A stretch of DNA of 64,000 nt, from NCBI GenBank assembly GCA_022059125.1, contig JAEUWY010000015.1, positions 620,001-684,000 on the forward strand, read 5' to 3'. Numbering within the stretch: position 1 is the first letter of the stretch; each line of letters opens with the position of its first letter. The DNA is from Corynespora cassiicola. Its lineage: Eukaryota > Ascomycota > Dothideomycetes > Pleosporales > Corynesporascaceae. Below, in pieces: positions 11,320 to 22,557 of this stretch. The notes under the pieces are model-generated. The model made no database searches. It was not told where the DNA came from and worked only from the letters and a program-made list of their open reading frames with translations. The translations under genes and the position numbers were made by a program.

Positions 11320-13546
11320 AACCTAGTTTCACGGCTACGGTGGGATGTCTGCGATTGCTCCTGCGGCTCCCGAAGGGCCGGGAGGGTGCTTGAGGCGGAA
11401 TGCGCCCAGCAGTCGGCGGAGCACGAGGGCGAGCAGAGAGGGAGTGGACGCGAGCGAGCGAATGGCTTTGGTCTCGAGAATGTCGCGGCGGTATGGCAGC
11501 AGAGGTCGGAATCCAAAGAGGGGCGGCCCGTTTGGTGGGTGGGTAGCTCTGGGAGCTCCGCTCGGAATCTCAACTGCGACCAGCAACTGTTAGAATCTCC
11601 ACGCGCTGCGGAGGAATGATGGGTGGAGGAATGAGGGGACGGGTTTGCTTAGAGGAGAGGTTTTTTCCTGAGCCTGCTGGGCCGAATGCTTTTGCTGCTG
11701 CGAAAAATGGTGAGGTTGGGACTGTATCGTGTGGCTGGGCGAGGGGGCTGGTATGCCCTGGGGGAACAAACAGCGTCTCCGGGGGCAACCAGCCAGTAGG
11801 AGCGTCATCCCGCTCCAGCCTCCCCCGCGACGCCAATCAAAACACCCAACACGACGACTCGGGCAATTTGCTGCGCGTTTCGCGTGTCCTCCCGCCGGCT
11901 GCTTTTGGCACCGTTGTCCGGTGCCTTGCAGTCGTCTGTCTCTAGCCGGGCGCTCGCCAGCCTCTTCTTTTTCCGCTGCGACGTGGCACCACGCCCCGCG
12001 ACACATGGACATGTATATTGGGCCCGCGCCGCTCACCGCAATAATAGCTGCGCACTGCTATTCCGTCTCGTGTCCACCGGAACCTGTCCGTCCGCATGCG
12101 CCGCGTCGGATGCGCTGGAAGCCCTGCGGCATCCTCGGCGACCATGAGCTACTTGCGCAGGGCGTCGCACTTTTGGTCCCTGCATGCCATCCATCTGTCG
12201 ACATCCAACATCACTGGATACTTTCGATTATTTCGCCTACCATCAATCACTTCTAGGGTGTTATAATGTTGTCAATTTCTTTTTTTGTTCTTCTTCGAAT
12301 AACAGCACTGGCCAAGCCCAAACAAGACTAGAGGTGTTCCGTCGACGATTGAGTTCAGCATCAATTCCGGCCGTTAGAACTGATCAGCGCACTGTGTGTT
12401 TGCCGGACTGAACACCAATAGTCGTAGTGGTGATTTATTAGTAAAAGTAAAATCGAAGCAGCAACAGTATTGGAGACTAATCTGCGGGCTGTTGAGGGTA
12501 GGTAAGAAAGAGGTGTAACAACGATCTACGGGGCATCGTCATTCTAGCCTGGCCCGCGTGCACTGGCGTCAGGCGAGAGAAGCATCAATCTACCTAGGCT
12601 CGAGGTGGTGCTCTGGATCATCGAGACGGGAGTCGCAACAGACAGCAGATCAATTGAATGATGCCGCAAAGCCCCATCCCTTAGGTCTTATCACCCCCCT
12701 CTACCATGCTTTGGACTGCACGGCTGAAGGCGATGGCTCTGGGATTACGCCATACTCCATCGCCAACTTCTGAGACGTCCAGTCCTAGATCCTATCAAAG
12801 GTCATTTGGATGATTAGCCGCCCGAAACGATGATAGATGCTAAAAAGTGCGCATCAGCGCCTGCAGCTGAACATGCTCTGGTGATCGAACAAGAAGCTAT
12901 GCCATCGTTACGAAATACTGAACCATAGGTACGTCACATTGTCAGCTGCGCAGCATTGCATGCCTGGCAATAGGTCTGGAGCATCTCGAGGCAATCTGAT
13001 TTTCCCGTCCACAATCCTACTCGGCCCACATGCGATTTCTGGGCCGGTGCCCTGATTTTCGATCCGGGTTGCCGCATGCAAACATGAGTTGCGCCCCGCT
13101 TCCGCGCACGTCCTCCGTGGCGCAAATTTCCACCTATGACGTCTGAAGTCGGTCCAACCAAGACTCATAATAACTGCATAACGTGAGTTTGAGGGTGAGT
13201 TTAACACAAACTCGTATTTCTGAAACAAGCCCTTGTTACGAGTTCTTGATCTCCTTCCGATCATTCGCTAGCGAGGCCTCAATGCTTGCATTTGCATCCG
13301 AAAAAAAGCAGCTCATCCCCTCAGTTCGAAACCAACATACGTGGATGCGTGGTAGTGGCCTAATAACGTGGGGTTTGAATCCTTCCAGGATGCTTACCAA
13401 ACATATATTTCGAAGAATCCTCATAAACCCAATGATGATAGTGCCTTATTCTCTGCTTTTCAAAACAATCCAAAATCAGAACGAACTACGTACATCCTTA
13501 TCGAATACTGACGAATAATCCTCCCGAGATCTATGGTTCATGACAT
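11320..13546. other. 2.2 kb gene-poor stretch
   Basis: The left part (to about 12.2 kb) is GC-rich and presumably promoter and 5' leader of the Fig1-type gene. The right part becomes AT-richer toward the HET gene at 13547. Several frames of 80-175 codons exist on both strands, but they overlap one another, are arginine/proline/serine-biased and lack recognisable domains. I call no gene. Confidence 0.5.
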
Positions 13547-15630
13547 ATGGCCTACCACTATCTCCCTCTTCGCTCCGAACGCTCAATCCGCTTGTTTCAA
13601 TTCGAGAAACCGCTCGATGGCAAAAGCCCACTGAAAGGAAAACTAGTACTCAAAAGTCTCGATTCGAAACCCGTATATAACTGCCTGTCCTATACTTGGT
13701 CTGGTTCTCGCTACCACAACGTTGGCCCAGAATGGAATACACCGACTTGTACCCTCATTCTCGACGGCATCCCCGTTCTCATTCGGAGGAACTTGTATGA
13801 AGCACTGACGCAAATTCGAGCTCTACCATTTGAGGACTGTATATGGGTTGATGCTTTATGCATTGATCAAGCAAACATACTGGAAAGAAACTCCCAGGTT
13901 TCAATGATGGACATTATATACAAAGGCGCGAACGAAGTGTTAATTTGGCTTGGGACTGAAGACCATAACACAAGATTAACATTGGATATTCTCCGACGCT
14001 GTACTGTTAGCATTGACGAGTGCGTGAAAGCAGGGCTTGGTGAAAAGGAAGGGGGCGCAGAGCCTGCGTCTTGGCCGATGATAAAAAAGTTTTACGATGC
14101 CAGACTCTGTACAAACGAAAAGGAATTGCTAGTATATTTCTACATATCTTTCGCCTGGTTTAGCCGTATTTGGACATTACAAGAGATTGTCTTGGCAGAG
14201 AGATCGAAGTTTATTATAGGAGAGTGTGTGGTCGGATTGGACCTGATATGGGGAGGTAGCTATCTTCTGCGACTTGCTTCGGGGACAAAAGATATCCTCG
14301 AGAAGAAACACGACCAGTCTAGGGAGTTTCTTGCTGTCATAGATTTTGGTTCAAGTATCGTGGCAGAGTATTGCAGGAGACACATTGGGGGCCAGCTGGA
14401 GAATATAGGAAACGGGGCAAATTCACACAGGGCCAGAGTTGCAGTCGACCCTCGCGACAAAGTTTTTGGTGTGCGCGGAATTTCCAGTATGTTGATTCTA
14501 TGACATGTATCTCTCCAAGACTGACTAGAATAGGATCATACAGTGAGGTTCTCAAGAGGGAGTTGAAGGTAGATTACGAGGGCACAGTTCAATCCATATA
14601 CACAGAAGCTCAACTCCATGACTTATGTTGTATTAAGGGTTACATTGCACTTTCAAATGTTGGTGACAGGGATCGAAACACAACTCCAGGCCTTCCTACG
14701 TGGGTCCCTGACTTCACACAGCCAGTCTCCGTAAAACCGTTAATGAGGGGAGAACCAAAATTTTCAGCAGCTACAAAGCATCAGACGGCAATATTTCCAG
14801 TGGAAGGTGTTCCTGAAGTCCTTTGTCTACCAGCATGCTTCTTCGACACAATTGAAGATACGTGCAGCGCATTTTGGGATTTGGGCAGTGAGGAAGGGAT
14901 ATTGGACCTCCTGAGGCTAGTCATGCATCCTAATGTTGACGGTCAGGGCAATTATCAAGATGTGGAAGAAGCTATGAGAAAAACTTTGATGATTGACGGT
15001 GATGAAGACACATCCTTCCGATCAGTCGCCTCGTATGACTTTGCATCCGGCTTCAGATGTTGGCTTTTCAGTCAGCTTTACGCCGCGGTATGCAAAATTT
15101 TGGGTCACCCGGAAGCCGAATGTCTGCGACATTGTCCTGAGGACAATTTCCATCTACTTATGAACAAACTTGGATTTTCAGATCAAGCACAGATGCTCAA
15201 GGATGCGGTAGTAGGCGGTTCCAAGCACATGCAATCCTACAGTGAGCTTGATTCAGCTCTGCATCGTCGGTTGTCAGTCTTGATAACTCAAGATCACATG
15301 AGTACTTCGGTATCAAATAAGCTATTCGGCGACACTTTTCACTCGACGGAAACTTACTCGAAAGACCTTTTCCACGTGGATTGGGAGAGTGCATGTCGTA
15401 AGCGACAAATGATACGCACCAAAAAGGGGTTTCTAGGCCTTGCACTTCCCAGAGTCCAGAGAGGTGACCACATATACCTACTGTCTGGTGCCTACACACC
15501 ACATGTTTTTCGTCATCAAGCCAATGATCCAAAAAATGTCCTTGATTTTGAAGGCGAAGCTTATGTGCATGGCATCATGCACGGGGAGGTTGCAAATGAT
15601 CTTCAATTCAAGAAGATTACTGTGTATTGA
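13547..15630 (+). CDS. HET-domain protein
   Basis: Two exons, 13547-14486 and 14534-15630, joined by a 47 nt intron (donor GTATGT, branch-like CTGAC, acceptor AATAG), give 678 residues. The N-terminal HET domain spans about residues 1-320: the start YHYLPLRSERSIRLFQF, then YNCLSYTWSGS, IWVDALCIDQANILERNSQV, MDIIYKGANEVLIWLGTE, the catalytic-like RIWTLQEIVLAERS, and DPRDKVFGVRGIS at the splice junction. HET domains are related to TIR folds and trigger cell death in non-self recognition between fungal strains. The C-terminal half has no recognised domain; late in it is the RGDHIYLLSGAYTPHVFR segment common in HET proteins. It stands alone between gene-poor flanks and is AT-richer than its neighbours, as expected for an accessory gene. 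Confidence 0.9.
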
Positions 15631-16159
15631 CGTCCTTGGACTTTTATTTCTGGTACCTGTCCATTAAAAATATGATATATGAACCCACTATAATAGTACA
15701 AAACACACATAAAGATAATTTTACATCTCAAGGCCATTTAAGCAACGATTCTCGCCATGTTCCGACTCAAAGGCTTAGCTGTGCAATTAAAACTTCTGCT
15801 TCCTGCATCGTTTCCAAGGGCATATTATTCCTCTAAACATATAGAAATAGTGTCTTATGTTTACTTGTATTTCTAGTAGTAAATATCGGTGCCTCTATTG
15901 CTATTGTAGTCGTCTATCCTGCGGACATTATATATTCTGTGGGAATGACAACACAGACTAGTACCTTGGATATTCGATCCTGTTCAGCCTACACAAAAAA
16001 GACAATGCTGGCACACAAAGTTGTGATAAGAGCTGGGAGGTGAGCTGTATCAAGAGACTTATGTATCAAAAATTATTCATTAAGCGTTACATAACTTGCT
16101 TGCTCATGCTCATGCTTATGCTCATGCTTATGCTCATGCCTTTCATGCCTTCATGCCCT
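15631..16159. other. AT-rich intergenic stretch
   Basis: Holds the probable 3' regions of the HET gene and of the convergent GPI-protein gene, plus a small tandem repeat at 16101-16140. No coding signal. Confidence 0.5.
16101..16140. repeat. 12 bp tandem repeat
   Basis: The unit CTCATGCTTATG is repeated about three times and degenerates into TTCATGCC copies on the right. It lies just beyond the stop codon of the GPI-anchored protein gene. Confidence 0.8.
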
Positions 16160-19100
16160 CTAAACCACCAAAAACATACCCAAAACCACACCCACCACAT
16201 TAGTCCACCCTCCAGTCACCTTCACCGCACCGCCAGTATCTCCAGTACTACTAGCCCCCCCAGCCCCCGTCGTCTCATCCGCACCACTAGTCTCCGTCGA
16301 ACTCGTAGCCTCAGACGTGCTGCTCCTCTCCTCCGAGCTCGTACTCTCCTCTCTTCCACTCGTCGTCTCCACAAGCCCAGTGATCGTAACCACCGTCACC
16401 ACCGAAAACTGCTGCGTCGTGCTCCCCACAACGACTCCAGTCCCCGCATCACTCACGACCGTCCCATCGATCGTAACCGCCGTCCCGCCCTCACTCAGCG
16501 TGACCCCCAACTCGGGAATCACAAGGCTGCCTCCTTGGTCAATCACCGTGTACACCTCTCCTCCTATCGTAACCACCGCGCCGGGGGTCGGCACTGGTGT
16601 CGCTCCCGCGCCCACAGCAGCGGCGGTGGCGCTCGCGTCCGCGATGCCGGGCACGTCCGACACCGCGACCGTCGCCGTAGCGCCAGACGCGGGATCCACG
16701 ACCACGACGGCGGTCCCGCCGGGGGCCTGGGACAGCACGACGCCGTTATCAAGCGTGATGGGCGGGCCGCCGGCGGAGAACATGGTGCCGTCGACGAGCA
16801 GACTGGTCGCAGTCCCGTCGCCCAGGACCGCAGTCGCAGTCACGAGCTCGCCGCCCGGCAGCGTGATGACGGCGCCCTGGGAAGGTGCGGGGGCGCCGCT
16901 CGCCACGGGGACGGGGAGGTTGATGGTGCTCGGGGCGGCTGCGCCGGGCGTCGAGATGACGAGGTGGCCCGGGTCAAGGACCGAGACTGAGGTCCCGGGG
17001 CCCGGGGCGAAGGCCGGGCCGCCGGGGGTGAGCGTCGTGGTGCCGATGATGACTTCGGTGGGGTTGGCGGGGTTCACGACGATGGGGGTGTTGCCGATGG
17101 CGCCGATGGTGGTTGGGGCGGGCGCGGTGGGAACCGGGGCGGTCGGGAAGTTGATGGTGGAGGGAGCAGCGGCGCCGGGGGTCGAGATGATGACTTGGCC
17201 TGGGTTTACGACTGATACGGAGGTGCCGGGGCCTGGGGTGAAGGCTGGGCCGCCGGGGGTGAGCGTCGTGGTGCCGATTATGACTTCGGTTGGGTTGCTG
17301 GGGTCTACGACGACGGGGTCTGTTCCGATGGTGCCGATGGTTGTAGGAGGCGCTGGGACGGGTACGGGCGCTTGAGTTTGACCTGGCTGTCCTGGCTGAG
17401 GAACATTGTTGGTTTGGCCTGGTTGCCCGGGCTGGGGAACGTTGTTGGTTTGGCCTGGTTGTCCTGGCTGAGGAGCGTTGTTGGTTTGGCCTGGCTGTCC
17501 TGGCTGAGGAGCGTTGTTGGTCTGGCCTGGCTGTCCTGGCTGAGGAGCGTTGTTGGTCTGGCCTGGCTGCCCGGGTTGAGGAGCATTGTTGGTTTGGCCT
17601 GGCTGTCCGGGTTGAGGAACATTGTTGGTTTGGCCTGGTTGCGGGTTGCTAGGCTGTCCTGGCTGAGGAGGGTTGTTCGGCTGGCCTGGCTGAGGGGTAT
17701 CAGGATCATTGTTAGGAGGATCCGGTTGACTTGTAGGCTGGCTGGGGGGATTGACCGGAGGGTTGTTCGAGGGGTTGGCAGGCGGGTTGTTCTCCGGGGG
17801 ATCATCATCAGGTGGGTTTGGCTGAGGATCTGAAGTCGGCTGAGGAGCAATCGTGGGGTTCACTTGGGTCTGGGGAACCGATTGTCCAGGGGTTGGCTCG
17901 GGCCTAGGATCATCCGCTGTAGTTGTGGGTGGGAACATGTCGGTGACGGCGCTCAGAGCCACAGGCGGATCGTACAAGCCATAAAGAGCAAGATCACAAG
18001 TCGCCCACTTCGCATCGAGTCGTCGGATAGCCTCTGGGACAGCAATCCAGGGGTTGTAGGATCCGTTGATACTGGTGCACCTGTCCATTACACATTGGGG
18101 CGCACCAACCCATGCAGACCACGGGTAGGGGCTGACCAGATCGTTGAGATTGAATGAGTAGGCATGATCCTCCCATTCCCAACCGACACCAGAGAAGTCT
18201 CCTGAGTTGTACTCGATGGCACGTTGAGAGTAGAGCTCGGAAGGTGCCATTGTCAGGATCTGACCTGCACGGTGTTCTCCCACTTCGACAGGTGTACCAC
18301 TCCAGTCGCATCGGGCGTTGATGCGGTTGAGCGAGACGTACACATTTCCAGAATACCAGGTCTCGCCGTTCACAATTGCGGAGGGTCCAGTAGTGATTGG
18401 GGTCCAGGTGAAATTTGTCGGGGGTCGACTTGTGACTGCAGCTTCATTGGGTGCTGTCGCACACATGTCTCGACTGACATTGGTTTGAGGCGGGAACCAG
18501 AAGATCTCCACTCTGTCGCCATCAATCATACATTTCTGACCAGCAGTACAGGTGGGCTGCGCAGTACGGCATTCCGGAGTGTACGGGGTCTGTACGAAGT
18601 CGATTGTCTTTTGGATTGTGATTTCATCACCACCTGGGCAAAATTAGCCAATTTCCCATTTGCTACCTCACGTGTTACTTACCCGGCTTCATTGTATGAC
18701 CACAGAAGCAGGCGAGCTCTCCGGGTTTAGGAGTGGTGTAAACCAGATAATCAGTGGAAAGTGGGAGTTTCATGATCGTTTCTGTTCCATAGGAAATGGT
18801 CATAGGGAAGGGTTCTGGTAATGTCGTGGTGGTCCCTTCCGCTACGAAGTAGCTTCCTCCCGGGCCGAGAGAAACCACAGTGTTTGCGCTCGAGAATGAA
18901 ACCTCATCGTAGACACTAGAAGCCGATTCATATTGCGACCACAGTCCTCGGCAATCATCCCAGCTCACGGTGCAGGATGGGAAACCAAAGTCAGTCTGTG
19001 ACAAGTTCCCTGCAAGGAACGTGGTGGTAGATGGGAGCAAGGTGGTTGTTGCAACTGTTGTGGGAACTGATGTGATGACTCGCGGGTGACCGTCGCAAAG

Positions 19101-19732
19101 AGTGTAGTATGAGGTGGAGTAGTACGTGCTATCTGGCATTAGCCAAAGCTACGGTCTGGTTGCGGTATTTACTTACTGGATTTCGTAGACTGTGGTACTC
19201 CGGATAACATGGGTGCTCATATAAGTCACAATGGTCGCGTTGATGTAATCTTCATTAATTGACGTCCAGCTATAGTATGCATTTTGACACTGGAGTGCAT
19301 ATGCGCTGCCTAGGAAATGTTAGCACATAGACACAAATAGACACTGAATTCAATTACACACCGGTTCCAGTTGTCGGAACAGGAGAGGAATAGTTTCCTG
19401 CCCAAGGGTTGGTGTATCCCAAGCTTCCAGTACGCGTCGGCGTTATCGTGCCATTGCCCGCAACAGTTGTGGAAGCTAGTGTTGCACTAGACGATGGCGA
19501 AGCAGGGATGCTAGAAGTCAAAGACAGAGTCTGAGTCAAGGTACTGCGAGATGATGCAGTCTCAGAGGCTGGTATTGACGTTGTGACCGTGGAGCTCGAA
19601 TTGAGCGGGGAGCTCGAATTTGAAAAGCCTGCAACGAGATTTGTTAGCATGGACAGGGCAAAGTTGCCATCTATACCTACCAGACTGGGCCAAAGCGAAC
19701 GAAAGCCCACCGAGAAACAGAAAGGGTCTCAT
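16160..19732 (-). CDS. large GPI-anchored repeat-containing cell-surface protein
   Basis: Five exons, 19732-19681, 19628-19362, 19309-19177, 19128-18683 and 18633-16160, give 1123 residues. The N-terminus (MRPFLFLGGLSFALAQS) is a secretion signal, and the C-terminus ends in a short hydrophobic tail (VVGVVLGMFLVV) after small residues, typical of GPI attachment. Between them are a Ser/Thr-rich stretch, a Cys-containing region (ECRTAQPTCTAGQKCMIDGD), a Pro/Asn linker, seven 12-residue repeats of the form NNAPQPGQPGQT, and two near-identical modules around PTEVIIGTTTLTPGGPAF. Further diverged Thr/Val/Gly-rich modules and a Ser/Glu-rich stalk follow. The design suggests a wall-linked adhesin-like protein. 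I do not know the family. Repeat number is likely to vary between strains. Confidence 0.82.
17375..17647 (-). repeat. coding minisatellite, 36 bp unit, about 7.5 copies
   Basis: A 36 bp unit repeats in frame inside the surface-protein gene, encoding GQTNN(A/V)PQPGQP. The unit length is a multiple of three, so copy-number change keeps the frame. Units differ by a few silent or Ala/Val substitutions. Confidence 0.9.
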
Positions 19733-20860
19733 GTTGCTCTGCTCCTCCTGCGTCTAGGAGACTGAACCAAAGATGCACGTCTGTCTGGAGGGAGGGTCAA
19801 GCAGAAAAGGCGGGCGTTTAAACAATGAGAGGTGCATCCCGTGCTACCCAGCTCACTCACTAATCCCTGTGATTTTGTTTTGCAGCCAGCTACTAGGTGC
19901 ATCTTCGATATAGATTTGAGCATAGCCTTGGCCCCGATGGATGCGCATCCTGGGGCTCAGAGCGATACCATGCTATTTTCAGCAAGTGGCAGTCAGCCAA
20001 AGCCATCAAACTAGAATGGTAATGCCGGCACTCATGGTTGCCTTGCGCGGTACGAGCCAATGATTTCGGCGGTGTCCCCGAATAGTCTGAGCGATCAGCG
20101 GCCTGGCCCTGGCGTACTGAGCACTGCTGGCGGGTGTGGGCCTTCTTTTGGGAACTAGCCGAAAAACGGGGGGCCTTTGCGTTCCCGGTGGCTGGGGCCG
20201 CAAGCCCTGCCTTAGCCATCCATCCATCGTGGGGAGAGTGCGCAGGTACGAATAGTTCCCGGCGGGTATGCATGCCAGACAAACTACAAAGAAGGTGGAT
20301 CGAAAAGAGGGAGCAAGCTTCTCGTGAATGTACAGATGGTGGAAAATTTTGCGCGGCATTGACAAAAGGTATTGGCCCAGAAAGTCGTGCCTGTCAGCAC
20401 CAACGTGAGCAGCGATAAAATCTAGCAAGGATTAGATCTTGAACAGCAATTTGGGGTCCAAGAACCAGGGCAGTAGGTTGGGCTGAATGGTGGCTGCGGA
20501 AGGGTACGCCGATAGCGGCCGGCTAAAAAAATGCAAACCCAAGACATGCGGAAAAAGGCCATCACGTACAGCTATTATGGAGACAGACTAAGTATAGTTA
20601 CACTGATGGTCCATGATGATAGAAGGTGTTGGTGGCGATTGAATAGATGAATGCCCATGCATTCGAGAGTCTGTCATTGGAAAGGCGGGTTGGATGGCAA
20701 ATGCGAATCGGAGACATGCACAAGGACCAAGACGCTAGCATATTAGCCCAAGCCCGTGTTTTAAACCGAAGAGAGCTAGGGATCTGAAGGCAAGGCGTGG
20801 GTTTTCATCGAACTGTGCGACAGTATATATAATTGTTAATGAAAATTTTTCATATGAAAT
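19733..20860. other. 1.1 kb intergenic region
   Basis: Upstream region of the leftward surface-protein gene and upstream flank of the tRNA gene. AT content rises just before the tRNA (TATATATAATTG at 20824-20835). No supported gene. Confidence 0.5.
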
Positions 20861-20954
20861 GACAACGTGCCAGAGTGGTTAATGGGTTAGACTTGAATTC
20901 TTATTCAGTCATCTAATGGCTTCGGCCGCACAGGTTCGATCCCTGTCGTTGTCG
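20861..20954 (+). tRNA. tRNA-Ser(UGA) with a 13 nt intron
   Basis: The cloverleaf folds by hand. Acceptor GACAACG pairs with CGTTGTC (20947-20953), followed by discriminator G. The D stem is CCA/TGG. The anticodon stem TTAGA (20887-20891) pairs with TCTAA (20912-20916). The type II variable arm is GGC-TTCG-GCC, and the T arm is ACAGG-TTCGATC-CCTGT. The 20 nt anticodon loop becomes the canonical CTTGAAA once 20898-20910 is removed as an intron after position 37, giving anticodon TGA (20894-20896). The long variable arm, G discriminator and UGA anticodon all indicate serine. A T-rich run at 20958-20966 is a Pol III terminator. Confidence 0.93.
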
Positions 20955-20956
20955 GT

Positions 20957-20966
20957 CTCTTTTTTG
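20957..20966 (+). terminator. Pol III terminator of tRNA-Ser
   Basis: The run TCTCTTTTTT directly follows the tRNA 3' end, the standard oligo-T stop signal for RNA polymerase III. Confidence 0.8.
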
Positions 20967-21414
20967 CTTTCTTTTTAATGTTTAATATATTTTTTTGCGT
21001 CGTGGGTTGTCTGGGTGCCATTCTGGGTGCTATGGTGCGAGGCTGATCAGGTGGTGGCGCCAGGAACCCAAAGCTTGGCAAAGATCGCCTTTCTCGAATA
21101 CAAGATGCCTGTTCCGTTTTTTTCTTATGTAAAAGCCATTCTGTACAATTGTTTCCATCCTACAAGACGTAGGATTCCATGTCTGAGAGGGTCAAGTTCT
21201 TGCATTGAAGCGAGCTCCAGAACCAAACCTCTTTCTTAGACATCACTCCTCGGGGGGAAAAAAGTTTCATAGGGACACGATACTTTAATTGTAATAGACT
21301 ATCTCCGTATTGGATGATGCAATCCCTCGTTGTCTCGTGAGTCGGCTAATTTGTGTTTATGATAGCGGCCTTTACAGGCCACAGAGCTTGAACCCAAGAA
21401 TATACACTACCCAT
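20967..21414. other. intergenic, 3' of the LACTB2-like gene
   Basis: AT-rich 448 bp between the tRNA and the stop codon of the leftward hydrolase gene. Nothing else supported. Confidence 0.5.
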
Positions 21415-22350
21415 CTAAAGCGATGACTTCCCACTGAGATGCCACGTACCCTTCGTCTCGTCGTGGGTAACCCTGCCTTCCTTTAAAAGCTTATCGAGTA
21501 TCTGCAAGATGCCTCTCTCCGCCGGGGCCCACAGATTTTCCGGGTAGTTCTTGTAAATGACCTTTACAATATCCATCGATGTCCAGCCATCTTCCTTGTC
21601 ATCTGCCAACACATCGAGGACTTGCTTTTCACGTTGCTTTCTGTGCTTTATGTACTCGAGAATCTTCGCCGGGCCATCCTTGATGACGGGCCCATGCCCA
21701 GGGTATGCCCGGCCTTTGAATTGTGTCGACATGCTATCGAGGCTCTTCATGTAAGTCGCCAAATCCTCGAACACAGCTGTTCCTTGGCCAAGAACATTAT
21801 CGGCTGTAAACATGGCATCTTCTTCTTCTAGAATGAATGCCATGTGGTCAGTTGTATGGCCCGGACAGTGAAATGCACGCAGGGTGGCTCCTTCAACCTC
21901 GAACTTGTCGCCATCATCTATGTTCGCCCAGCCCTTCTCGGGATCTTTCTTGTACACCATTGTATCAGGCGACGCGCTCAGAAGATCGGGTACACCTCGA
22001 ATATGATCATGGTGCCAGTGCGATAACAGTGCCTTGTCGATGGTGACTTTCTCATCATCCAGGACTGTCTTCAACGTCTTGATCCATTCAGGCTTGCCTT
22101 CGCCCGTGTCAAGCAGCAGTCGCTTCGGCCCCTGGCCGATAATATAGGTGTTTGTCCCTAACTAGATCAGTTCGGAGTCCTTGTGAAAGCGACTCTTGCA
22201 GACCTTGGAGAGTGAACTGGCAGCCTGTTAATCCGAGCGTCATCTGGACGATTGTCGGATGCTTACCTTGCTTGGGTTTCCTCCCAAAACGCGGATCACA
22301 CGGCTACTGAGCTTCTCAACCGCCGGCAAGGGCACCAGAGGTTCTGCCAT
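21415..22350 (-). CDS. metallo-beta-lactamase fold hydrolase, LACTB2-like
   Basis: Three exons, 22350-22267, a 13 nt micro-exon at 22216-22204, and 22157-21415, give 279 residues. The micro-exon supplies FTLQG, restoring the family motif NP..FTLQGTNTYIIG. The metal-binding signature SHWHHDH lies near residues 78-84, followed by the metal-ligand segments FHCPGHTTDH, FTADNVLGQG and YPGHGPVI. A winged-helix-like C-terminal domain follows, as in LACTB2. LACTB2 is a single-strand RNA endonuclease of mitochondria; related fungal enzymes serve as thioesterases beside non-reducing polyketide synthases. No such synthase is nearby, so the housekeeping homolog is more likely. It shares a 207 bp divergent promoter with EFM5. 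The micro-exon's donor is a weak GTCTGC. Confidence 0.88.
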
Positions 22351-22557
22351 TGTCGAATAGAGTGGATGAGACCGGATGTGAGCACGCAATCCCCATCTTA
22401 GGCGCATAGTATCACATCGGCCATGTCCCGAGGTACGGAGTTTGGACTCGCTTATCGATAGCGCCGAGTCGCATTCGCGGGCCCCGATTGAACGAACGAT
22501 TACTCATTTTGGAGTTTGAGTTTTGACAACCATATCTCAGAGCCAGATATAGAAAAC

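Noticed and set aside
16317..17375. 352-codon plus-strand frame in the surface-protein gene
   Set aside because: Antisense shadow of a GC-rich, Thr/Pro/Val repeat-rich exon with matched splice sites and signal peptide on the minus strand.
21415..22350. Polyketide-associated thioesterase role for the metallo-beta-lactamase gene
   Set aside because: No non-reducing synthase in the window, and the gene pairs with EFM5 in a housekeeping arrangement.
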